NCBI GenBank assembly: GCA_031549535.1
Contig: JAVBPP010000058.1
Coordinates: 1 to 24,063, forward strand
From: JAVBPP01 sp031549535
GTDB lineage: Bacteria > Bacillota > Clostridia > Oscillospirales > Acutalibacteraceae
Length of the DNA: 24,063 bases
Reading direction: 5' to 3'
Shown here: positions 6,519-13,505 of the stretch, piece after piece
Numbering within the stretch: the stretch's first letter is position 1
Layout of the letters: every line of letters starts with the position of its first letter
Made by a program: the position numbers and the translations under genes
Notes under the pieces: model-generated
What the model saw: only the letters and a program-made list of their open reading frames with translations
The model's database searches: none
Told to the model about the DNA's origin: nothing

Positions 6519-7298
6519 ATGCTGCTCACAATTGATATCGGCAACACCAATGTGACTTTGGGCGCTTACGCCAAGGATAGCGACGTCCCGGCCTTTGTCG
6601 CCCGGCTCGCGACGGACCGTGCCCGTACGCAAGATCAATATGCCATTGAATTGCTGGATGTTTTTGCACTCAACGGGCAAAAACCGGAACAGTTTACGGG
6701 CGCGGCACTGAGTTCCGTCGTCCCCGAGCTGACGATGCAGCTTTCGCTGGCGGTTGAAAAGCTGCTCGGCTGTAAACCGCTGATTCTCGGCCCCGGTGTA
6801 AAAACGGGCTTAAATATTTTAACGGATAACCCTGCCCAGGTTGGCGCCGACCTCGTTTCCGGCGCCGTGGCGGCGGCGGCTCTGTATGAGTTGCCCTGCC
6901 TTGTGATTGACCTTGGCACCGCGACAAAAATCAGCGTGATTGACCAAAACGGCGCCTTCTGCGGCTGCGCGATTGCCCCCGGTGTTTCCATTTCCTTGGA
7001 GGCGCTCTCCAAGCGCACATCCCAACTGCCGAGCATTCCGCTGGATAGCCCGAACAGCGCCATTGGAAAAAACACCTTAGACAGCATGCAGTCCGGAGTT
7101 GTGTTTGGCACGGCGTCTATGCTGGACGGCCTTTGTGACAGAATGGAGGCGGAGCTTTCTTTGCCCGTGAAATCCATTGTTGCAACCGGCGGCCTCTCCA
7201 GCGAAATTATCAAAAGCTGCAAACGCAGCATCACAGCAAATCCGGAGCTTCTGTTATTCGGCTTAAAGCTGATTTACGAAAAAAACTGTAAACCCTGA
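6519..7298 (+). CDS. coaX: Type III pantothenate kinase
   Basis: Phosphorylates pantothenate, the first committed step of coenzyme A synthesis. CoaX enzymes need a monovalent cation and are not feedback inhibited by CoA. The 259-residue product has the ASKHA-fold phosphate loop DIGNTN (6-11), QVGADL (107-112) with the catalytic Asp111, DLGTATK (131-137) and ATGGLS (222-227); the length is normal. It sits behind a near-consensus promoter. It is followed by the 158-bp repeat and then an ECF transporter S component. This pairing of kinase and vitamin transporter subunit supports pantothenate as the transported substrate. The divergent neighbour is mscL. Confidence 0.95.
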   Translation: MLLTIDIGNTNVTLGAYAKDSDVPAFVARLATDRARTQDQYAIELLDVFALNGQKPEQFTGAALSSVVPELTMQLSLAVEKLLGCKPLILGPGVKTGLNILTDNPAQVGADLVSGAVAAAALYELPCLVIDLGTATKISVIDQNGAFCGCAIAPGVSISLEALSKRTSQLPSIPLDSPNSAIGKNTLDSMQSGVVFGTASMLDGLCDRMEAELSLPVKSIVATGGLSSEIIKSCKRSITANPELLLFGLKLIYEKNCKP

Positions 7299-7319
7299 TG
7301 TAAGGCCGTAATACGGTTT

Positions 7320-7477
7320 ATACTAATTCCAAGTAGAAAACTCGCATAGATTTGCGTGGATTTTTCGCGTTGTGCGCGGCGGACGACGCAGCCGGACTCT
7401 TGTCCGGCAAGGAGGACAACAAAGCACAGCGCGAAAAAGACCGCAAAGATATCGAGGGTTCTGCTTGGGATTAGTAT
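7320..7477. repeat. 158-bp imperfect hairpin repeat, copy B
   Basis: Same length and same plus-strand orientation as copy A at 2011-2168, with about 15 differences. The left end ATACTAATTCCAAG (7320-7333) pairs with CTTGGGATTAGTAT (7464-7477) with one G-U. The 15-bp inner stem TTTTTCGCGTTGTGC pairs with GCACAGCGCGAAAAA. The apex is GCCGGAC (7391-7397), loop TCTT, GTCCGGC (7402-7408). Relative to copy A the apical stem has three T-A pairs replaced by C-G, G-C and G-C, changed on both arms. It separates the coaX stop (22 bp before) from the transporter gene, so it may attenuate or process the transcript. An open frame running through it into the transporter gene is an artefact. Confidence 0.92.
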
Positions 7478-7533
7478 CACATAAAAAAACATGCGTTGCA
7501 TCCCGAAACGGGAGCAGCAGCAAGGAGGACATT

Positions 7534-8199
7534 ATGGCAAACAACCCCATTATGCAAAAACGCAACCAAAACCGGAAGCAACTGTTAACCCTGGTCCAAT
7601 TCTCTATCCTGCTCGCGCTGGAAGCTGTGGTCTGTTTCACGCCGCTGGGTTCCCTGCAAATCGGTTCCGTCATCAGCGCCACGCTTTCCCACATCCCGGT
7701 TATTCTGGCGGCAGTGCTGCTCGGCCCACTCGCGGGCAGTTTGATGGGCTTTTTCTTCGGCCTGTTCAGCTTCATCGTTTGGACCTTTATGCCGCCCAAC
7801 CCGCTTTTTGCGTTTGTGTTCACTCCGTTTTATTCCGCCGGTGATGCGAAAGGGAGCCTCTGGAGTCTCGTCATCTGCTTTTTGCCACGCATCCTGCTGG
7901 GCCTTTCTGCGAGCCTCATGTTCCGGGCTTTCCAAAAAACAAAGCTCCGCGGCGTTGCGGGCTACACGCTCAGCGGCGTTCTTTCGACTGTTTTGCACAC
8001 TACACTTGTTCTTGGCTCTATCTATCTGTTTTTCGGCAAACCTTACGCCGCGGCTATGGGAATCTCCTATTCCCTGCTTTTGGGTGCTCTGGCCACAGTA
8101 TTGGGAACCAACGGCTTGTTCGAGGCTATCATTGCCGGATTCATCGGCTACGGTGTATGCCAACCGGTGCATAAATATATTTACAAATATTCGAAATAA
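7534..8199 (+). CDS. panT: ECF transporter S component, probable pantothenate-binding PanT
   Basis: Substrate-binding membrane subunit of an energy-coupling-factor vitamin importer, which works with shared EcfT and EcfA/A' subunits encoded elsewhere. The 221-residue product has about six membrane segments (around 18-36, 42-62, 64-86, 108-128, 140-165 and 172-203). It has the S-component pattern of a basic N-terminus followed by ALEAVVCFTPLGSLQIG and SHIPVILAAVLLGPLAG. The start at 7534 follows AAGGAGG by 6 nt; a longer frame from 7372 would begin inside the hairpin repeat and is rejected. Pantothenate specificity is inferred from adjacency to coaX and general resemblance, and is not proven. 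The metA gene follows after 15 bp. Confidence 0.8.
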   Translation: MANNPIMQKRNQNRKQLLTLVQFSILLALEAVVCFTPLGSLQIGSVISATLSHIPVILAAVLLGPLAGSLMGFFFGLFSFIVWTFMPPNPLFAFVFTPFYSAGDAKGSLWSLVICFLPRILLGLSASLMFRAFQKTKLRGVAGYTLSGVLSTVLHTTLVLGSIYLFFGKPYAAAMGISYSLLLGALATVLGTNGLFEAIIAGFIGYGVCQPVHKYIYKYSK

Positions 8200-8214
8200 A
8201 GGAATGCAACTACC

Positions 8215-9129
8215 ATGCCTGTAAAAATTGACAATGCCCTGCCCGCGCACCAGTTGCTGGAACAGGAAAACATTTTCGTAATGACTGAAGCCCGCGCGCA
8301 GACACAAGATATCCGCCCGCTGCGCATTGTCATCCTCAATCTGATGCCAACGAAGGCTGTGACAGAAACGCAGCTGTTACGCCTGCTAAGCAACAGCCCA
8401 CTGCAAATTGAAGTGGAGCTGCTGCAAACCGCGACCTACACCTCAAAAAACACGGCGCAAGAACATATGCTCGCGTTTTACAAGACCTTTCACCAGCTGC
8501 GGGATCAAAAGTTTGACGGTATGATTATCACCGGTGCTCCGGTGGAGCATATGCCCTTTGAGCAGGTGGATTATTGGCAGGAGCTTTGCGAAATTATGGA
8601 ATGGAGCAAAAGCAACGTTTCCTCCACCTTCCACATCTGCTGGGGTGCGCAGGCGGGGTTGTATTATCATTACGGCATTCCAAAATACGCGCTGGAGGAG
8701 AAAATGTTCGGCATCTTCCCGCATCGCAACCTCGACCCCTTCCACCCGCTCATGCGCGGGCTGGATGACAGCTTTGATGTGCCGCACTCCCGCCACACGG
8801 AAATCCGGCGCAGCGATATCGCCTATGTGAAGGATTTGCAGATTCTCTCCTACTCCGACATAGCCGGTGTGCACCTGGTTGCCGACATGGCCTGCCGCAA
8901 TTTCTTCGCCACCGGGCACTCGGAATATGACCGAGAGACCCTGGCAAGCGAGTATTTTCGGGATATCAATAAGGGGCTTACCATTCGGGTACCCTACCAC
9001 TATTTCCCGGAGGACGACCCAAAGCGCTCGCCCATTGTTACATGGCGCTCCGGTGCCAATCTGCTGTTTTCCAACTGGCTGAACTATTTTGTCTATCAAA
9101 AAACGCCCTATGACTTAAATACATTGTAG
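8215..9129 (+). CDS. metA: Homoserine O-acetyltransferase of the MetA family
   Basis: Activates homoserine for methionine synthesis by O-acylation in the cytosol. The 304-residue product aligns with MetA almost residue for residue: nucleophile C142 (FHICWGAQAG) and catalytic H235 and E237 (ATGHSEYD). Residue 111, in TGAPVEHM, is Glu. In this family Glu111 marks acetyl-CoA users (Bacillus cereus type) and Gly111 succinyl-CoA users (E. coli type), so acetyl transfer is predicted although many databases label the family O-succinyltransferase. The ribosome site is AAAGGA. It lies 15 bp after the transporter gene and 13 bp before the UroD-fold gene, so it is probably co-transcribed with both. No S-box or Met T-box is visible upstream. 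Confidence 0.93.
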   Translation: MPVKIDNALPAHQLLEQENIFVMTEARAQTQDIRPLRIVILNLMPTKAVTETQLLRLLSNSPLQIEVELLQTATYTSKNTAQEHMLAFYKTFHQLRDQKFDGMIITGAPVEHMPFEQVDYWQELCEIMEWSKSNVSSTFHICWGAQAGLYYHYGIPKYALEEKMFGIFPHRNLDPFHPLMRGLDDSFDVPHSRHTEIRRSDIAYVKDLQILSYSDIAGVHLVADMACRNFFATGHSEYDRETLASEYFRDINKGLTIRVPYHYFPEDDPKRSPIVTWRSGANLLFSNWLNYFVYQKTPYDLNTL

Positions 9130-9142
9130 GAGATGAACGCGC

Positions 9143-10192
9143 ATGGAAACTTTTGTGCCGGACTATCAGAATCTGGTTGACGCAGCCTGGAACAGACCCG
9201 CAAAACGCCTGCCGCTGTACGAGCACCAAATCAACCAAAGCCGTATAGAAGCCGCCTTGGGCACGGAATTCTCCGCGCTGTATCAAGGGGACGACAGCGA
9301 GCTTTTGGAGTATTATCGAAACTATTGCGCGTTTTTCTTGAAGATGGGCTATGACTGCGTCTCCTTTGAGCAGTGCCTGGGCAACGTGCTACCCGGCGGC
9401 GGCGCCCTGGGCGGGCACATCAAAGGCGTGATTCAAAACCGCAGCGATTTTAATGCCTACCCCTGGGAGGAGTTAGAGGAGCTTTATTTCACAATAAAAA
9501 CACGCCACTTCAACGCCATGCGGCAATGCTTGCCGGAGGGTATGCGCATTGTCGGCGGCGTTGGAAATGGCGTGTTCGAGTGTGTGCAGGAGCTGGTCGG
9601 TTATATGGATTTGTGCTACATTTCCGCCGATGACCCGCAGCTCTACCGGGATTTGTTTGATAAAATCGGCGAAACGCTGCACCGAATTTGGGCGCGTTTT
9701 TTGTGTGAATTCCACGATATCATCGCAGTCTGCCGCATGGGAGATGATTTGGGCTATAAGAGCGACACCATGATATCACACACGGATATCCGCGAGCTTG
9801 TTCTGCCGCAATACAAGCGCATCGTGGAGCTTGCGCACAGCTACAACAAGCCGTTTTTGCTGCATTCCTGCGGCAATTTACTGGCCGTTATGGACGATAT
9901 TATCCGCATCAGCGGCATCAACGCCAAACACTCCAATGAAGACCAGATTGCGCCCTTTACCCAGTGGGTAGACCGCTTTGGAGCGCAAATCGGCAACTTC
10001 GGCGGTATAGACACCGGCGTCCTATGCCGCCTGGACAGAGCGGAAATGCGCGAATACATATTTGACACCCTGCGCCAATGCGAGGGTAAGGGCGGCATTG
10101 CATTCGGCTCCGGCAACTCCATCCCCGATTATGTGCCGATTGAAAATTATTTGAATATGATTGAATTGGCGCGGGAATACCGGGGCGCGTAA
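9143..10192 (+). CDS. UroD-superfamily protein, methyltransferase-like
   Basis: The 349-residue product has the uroporphyrinogen decarboxylase/corrinoid methyltransferase TIM-barrel pattern: a helical N-terminal region, then GGVGNGVFECVQELVGYMD (138-156), a DDLGYKSDTMIS segment (201-212), LLHSCGN (239-245) and a C-terminal IAFGSGNSIPDYVP (319-332). The H241-x-C243 pair with a later Cys (C312) resembles the zinc ligands of MtaA/MtbA-type methyltransferases, which argues against true haem-pathway UroD; no haem genes are near. The start has AGGAGA upstream and lies 13 bp after metA. Its neighbour suggests a role in methyl transfer connected with methionine, but that is only context. Substrate unknown; convergent with the permease at 10212. 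Confidence 0.8.
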   Translation: METFVPDYQNLVDAAWNRPAKRLPLYEHQINQSRIEAALGTEFSALYQGDDSELLEYYRNYCAFFLKMGYDCVSFEQCLGNVLPGGGALGGHIKGVIQNRSDFNAYPWEELEELYFTIKTRHFNAMRQCLPEGMRIVGGVGNGVFECVQELVGYMDLCYISADDPQLYRDLFDKIGETLHRIWARFLCEFHDIIAVCRMGDDLGYKSDTMISHTDIRELVLPQYKRIVELAHSYNKPFLLHSCGNLLAVMDDIIRISGINAKHSNEDQIAPFTQWVDRFGAQIGNFGGIDTGVLCRLDRAEMREYIFDTLRQCEGKGGIAFGSGNSIPDYVPIENYLNMIELAREYRGA

Positions 10193-10211
10193 TATCATAT
10201 AAGAGCCTGTA

Positions 10212-11486
10212 TCAGCTCCACAATACCCAGATAAGGATATATCCCGTGAACACCGCCGCCAGTGTAAAGGGCACGGACATCTTCATAAAAGTTGCGGGCT
10301 TCACCTCGTAACCGTTTTTCTGCAGGATGCCGAGCCCTGCAATGTTGGCAGAGGCACCGATTGGCGTTAAGTTACCGCCGAGCGTTGCACCGGCTAACAG
10401 GCCGAAGTACAGCACATATTTTACGTCCCCCAAGGTGCCGCCCATGGCCTCTATGACCGGCAGCATGGTTGCAATATAGGGGATATTATCGATAAACGCA
10501 GAAAGCAGGACAGATACCCAAACGATAATCGTATACAGGATAAACAGATTGTCTGTGATACCGGAGATGAAGTTGCTCACATCGTTGACGATGCCGACCT
10601 GCGTCAGTCCGCCGATTACAATAAATAAACCGGCCAACAGCATCAGCGTAAAATAGTCAATTTCTTTCAAGGAGCCTATGACATTTGCTTTATTCTTTTT
10701 AATCACCAGCTCATACAGCACACCAATTACAAACACACCAATGCAGATATAACCATTCGTATTTTCCGGCTTTTTCTCCAGGAACGATGCAACAATCAAC
10801 AGTAAAATTGTTCCAACCAACAGCACAGTGGGAACATAATCGCTAACTTGCGTTTTTTCCGCCATGTGAATTGATTGCTTGTCTTTACGGAAAATGAACA
10901 TCAATACAAGCGTAGAGGCAATCGCCGCAACCTGCACCACCCAGAACATGCCGGGCTTGCCCAGGAACCAGAAGAAATCTAAGAAGGTCATATCCGCCGC
11001 GCCGCCGAGCAAGATGGATGTGGTATCACCCACCAAAGTAGCCGCGCCCTGCAGATTGGAAGCGATGGCAATGGCGATAATGCTGGAAACGGGGGATATG
11101 TTCAGCTTTTTAGAAATTGTGAGCGCAATGGGGGCAACCATCAACACGGTTGCAACATTATCCACAAAGGCGGAAATGATACCTGCAAACAGAGAAAGTG
11201 CAATAATTGCCCACTTGACATTGGGCATTTTATTGATAATCACATCAGCAAGCAGGGCAGGCATCTTAGATTCAATAAAGAAAAACACTGTGCCCATGGT
11301 GCCTGCAATCATCATAATGACGTTCCAGTTCACCGCTGTGAGCACTTCACCCACAGGCATGACGCCAATAATGACAAAAACAGCGGCTGCGCCTAACGCA
11401 ATATAGGCGCGCACCTTGGGTAGCACCATCAGCAGCACATAAGTGACGACAAAAATGGCGATTGCGGCTATCTTGAGCGGTTCCAT
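10212..11486 (-). CDS. SLC13/ArsB/NhaD-type ion permease
   Basis: The 424-residue product is an integral membrane protein of the ion-transporter superfamily with about 11-12 membrane segments. Two internally related signatures are visible, FVDNVATVLMVAPI in the first half and FIDNIPYIATMLPVI in the second. They reflect the inverted repeat fold, and the paired Asp-Asn positions are typical of ArsB/NhaD/SLC13 carriers. The stretch SNLQGAATLVGDTTSILLG is the family signature loop; GGNLTPIGASANI is its counterpart in the second half. It could carry anions (dicarboxylate, arsenite) or act as a Na+/H+ antiporter; the sequence alone does not decide. It is downstream of the che operon terminator and so probably transcribed alone; a -10-like TATTAT lies at 11508-11513 without a clear -35. 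Confidence 0.88.
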   Translation of the reverse strand: MEPLKIAAIAIFVVTYVLLMVLPKVRAYIALGAAAVFVIIGVMPVGEVLTAVNWNVIMMIAGTMGTVFFFIESKMPALLADVIINKMPNVKWAIIALSLFAGIISAFVDNVATVLMVAPIALTISKKLNISPVSSIIAIAIASNLQGAATLVGDTTSILLGGAADMTFLDFFWFLGKPGMFWVVQVAAIASTLVLMFIFRKDKQSIHMAEKTQVSDYVPTVLLVGTILLLIVASFLEKKPENTNGYICIGVFVIGVLYELVIKKNKANVIGSLKEIDYFTLMLLAGLFIVIGGLTQVGIVNDVSNFISGITDNLFILYTIIVWVSVLLSAFIDNIPYIATMLPVIEAMGGTLGDVKYVLYFGLLAGATLGGNLTPIGASANIAGLGILQKNGYEVKPATFMKMSVPFTLAAVFTGYILIWVLWS

Positions 11487-11528
11487 TGTTAATCAGACCT
11501 TTCTAGCATAATACAGCATATTGCGCAG

Positions 11529-11561
11529 AAAACCCAGCCGGTTGAAACCCGGCTGGGTTTT
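11529..11561 (-). terminator. Rho-independent terminator of the che operon
   Basis: AAAACCCAGCCGG (11529-11541) pairs perfectly over 13 bp with CCGGCTGGGTTTT (11549-11561), with a 7-nt loop. On the minus strand the strong GC stem ends in TTTT. It lies about 57 bp after the stop of the chemotaxis receptor gene and just before the permease gene, separating the two minus-strand units. Confidence 0.88.
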
Positions 11562-11618
11562 CATAAAGCCTTGCCGCCTAGTATAGGATGAACCGCTGAA
11601 ATAGTCAACCTTTTTATA

Positions 11619-13001
11619 TCAATATTTATCAAAATCCGGGTTATTCAAGCTGATTTCCAGGGTATCACTTTGCTGCGGCTGCATCGCTGTGATTGTAATC
11701 TCCGGAAATTTCTCCGCAGGCTTCTGGAACGATGCCGATTCAACACCCGTTTGCTCTACGGTTTTGTATTCGCCCACCATATTTTTCAGCAGCTCCGCCT
11801 GCAGGGAGAGCTCCTGGCTCGCCATGGCGCTTTCTTCTGCAAAGCGTGAGTTTTTTTCCGTCAGTTTGGCGGTTTGTTCCAGCGCCTGATTCATCTGCTC
11901 AATGCCGATATACTGCTCGTCCGTTGCCACGCTGATGGATTCAATCAACGGCACATTTTGGCGGACAGAATCCAAGATTTTTGACAGGGCCTGCGCGGTC
12001 TCCTGCGCGATTTCCGCACCGGCTATAACACGGTTGATGGTGCCCTGAATCAGCTCCTCGGTCTCTTTCGCCGCCTTGGCGCTGCGCCCCGCGAGATTGC
12101 GCACCTCTTCGGCGACAACGGCAAAACCCTTGCCCTCCTGCCCTGCCCTGGCTGCCTCAACCGAAGCATTCAGGGAAAGGATGTTCGTTTGGAAGGAAAT
12201 TTCATCAATCACCTTAATAATGCGGGAAATATCGTTCGAGGCCTCCTTGATAGCTTCCATGGACTGCAGCATGTCTCGCATACGCTCGTTGCTTTCGCCG
12301 GCAAATTTAGAAATATCCTCAGAAAAAGTTTTTGCGTTGGAGGAGCTTTCGGAAATCTGCTTGGACTGAATGGCAATTTCCGTAACGGTCGCTGTGATTT
12401 CTTCCAGTGCGCCGGATTGTTCAATGGCGGATTTAGAAAGGGACGCCCCGGATTTGAGCATAGCCTTGGAAGCCTCGGCAACATTATCGGCGGCAACGTT
12501 AATTTTATGAATGGTTTCATTCTGCGCATGCAGCATTTTCTCCAGTGCGGCGGCGACTACGTCCTGCTCCGAGCGGGAGGATAATACTGTGGTTAAATCT
12601 TTAGCCGCAACGATATCCATGATTTCCGAAAAATTCTTTTGCGCCTCAGCAAGACGTAAAAGCGCGGCAGTCAGTCCCCCGATTTCATCCTCTTTCTGAT
12701 AATTTGCAATTTCAAACCGCGATAAATCATTGACATTTCCATCCGCAATAGAGTTGGCAAGCTCATTGATCTGCGCCAAATTACGCAACAGGTTCAAGCG
12801 TATATACAAATACACCGTGACACTTAAAATCGCCGTCAAAACAATCCCCGCCACAAGTAAAAGTGCATTGCTTTGAAGCACTTGCCCCACGCCGCCCTGT
12901 TTGAGTTCCAAGTATTGGGACAGGCCAAGGAATAATGTGCTGCACATCACCGCCATGGTGATTAAAAATAAGATGCGGCTCCTCATTTTTATGGTTTTCA
13001 T
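11619..13001 (-). CDS. Methyl-accepting chemotaxis protein with almost no outer domain
   Basis: A receptor that controls CheA kinase activity in a membrane array. The 460-residue product has membrane segments at about 10-28 and 46-68, separated by only about 17 residues, so there is no extracellular ligand-binding domain. A HAMP-like linker follows at about 69-120. The cytoplasmic coiled coil carries the conserved hairpin tip IIKVIDEISFQTNILSLNAS (261-280), then VEAARAGQEGKGFAVVAEEV (281-300). The C-terminal tail (about 410-460) is polar and lacks the CheR-tethering pentapeptide. The ATG directly abuts the cheW stop (TAAATG), indicating tight translational coupling. It probably senses a membrane or cytoplasmic signal, or a partner protein. 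The signal is unknown. Confidence 0.93.
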   Translation of the reverse strand: MKTIKMRSRILFLITMAVMCSTLFLGLSQYLELKQGGVGQVLQSNALLLVAGIVLTAILSVTVYLYIRLNLLRNLAQINELANSIADGNVNDLSRFEIANYQKEDEIGGLTAALLRLAEAQKNFSEIMDIVAAKDLTTVLSSRSEQDVVAAALEKMLHAQNETIHKINVAADNVAEASKAMLKSGASLSKSAIEQSGALEEITATVTEIAIQSKQISESSSNAKTFSEDISKFAGESNERMRDMLQSMEAIKEASNDISRIIKVIDEISFQTNILSLNASVEAARAGQEGKGFAVVAEEVRNLAGRSAKAAKETEELIQGTINRVIAGAEIAQETAQALSKILDSVRQNVPLIESISVATDEQYIGIEQMNQALEQTAKLTEKNSRFAEESAMASQELSLQAELLKNMVGEYKTVEQTGVESASFQKPAEKFPEITITAMQPQQSDTLEISLNNPDFDKY

Positions 13002-13505
13002 TTATGCATCCCGTCCTTTCATCCCCTGCGCATGCTCCGATTCTGCGTGATCATCTTCCAAAAAGCTTAGGTCGTGCAGGTGTATGAGCTTTTCGCCGTC
13101 TAAAATCATAAAAACCTCATCCTCCAGCACACCCACTGCCTTCACGAACACATGGGCATAGTGCGTGCCGACCTGCGGCGGCGGTTTGACACTGCCTTCT
13201 TCCAGCGTTACAATATGCTCCACCCCGTCCACAATCAAGCCCAGGGGCATGGATTCGAATTCCACAACTACAATGCAGCGGCGCGCCAACGCGCTGCCGT
13301 CTTCTTTTTGCAAGCGCTTGCGCAAATCTACCACAGGCAAAATCTTCCCCCGCAAATTGGTTACGCCCGCAATATACTCCGGCGTTTCCGGCACAGCGGT
13401 CACGGGCGGCAGCTCCAGGATTTCCAAAACCTCCTGCAATGGCAGCAAATAGCTGTCCTGCGCTTGAAACAGCAAATATTTATCTTTCAGTTCCAGGTTT
13501 TCCAT
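13002..13505 (-). CDS. cheW: Chemotaxis coupling protein CheW
   Basis: Adaptor joining receptors to CheA. The 167-residue product has the two SH3-like subdomains of CheW. YLLFQAQDSYLLPLQEVLEI starts the fold, VTNLRGKILPVVDLRKRL (48-65) is the conserved receptor- and kinase-contacting strand, and GLIVDGVEHI (89-98) follows. A charged tail (EDDHAESEHAQGMKGRDA) extends past the domain. The AGAGGAGG ribosome site lies inside the end of cheA, and the start overlaps the cheA stop by 26 bp, so the two are coupled. The single cheW and single receptor in this operon suggest one dedicated signalling unit. Confidence 0.95.
   Translation of the reverse strand: MENLELKDKYLLFQAQDSYLLPLQEVLEILELPPVTAVPETPEYIAGVTNLRGKILPVVDLRKRLQKEDGSALARRCIVVVEFESMPLGLIVDGVEHIVTLEEGSVKPPPQVGTHYAHVFVKAVGVLEDEVFMILDGEKLIHLHDLSFLEDDHAESEHAQGMKGRDA

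Noticed and set aside
7372..7533. An N-terminal extension of the ECF S component reading through repeat copy B
   Set aside because: The extension is repeat sequence; the ATG at 7534 has an AAGGAGG site at ideal spacing and gives the normal S-component length.
9143..10192. Calling the UroD-fold protein haem-pathway HemE
   Set aside because: It has an H-x-C zinc-type motif, no haem-synthesis neighbours, and sits with metA; only the superfamily is supported.
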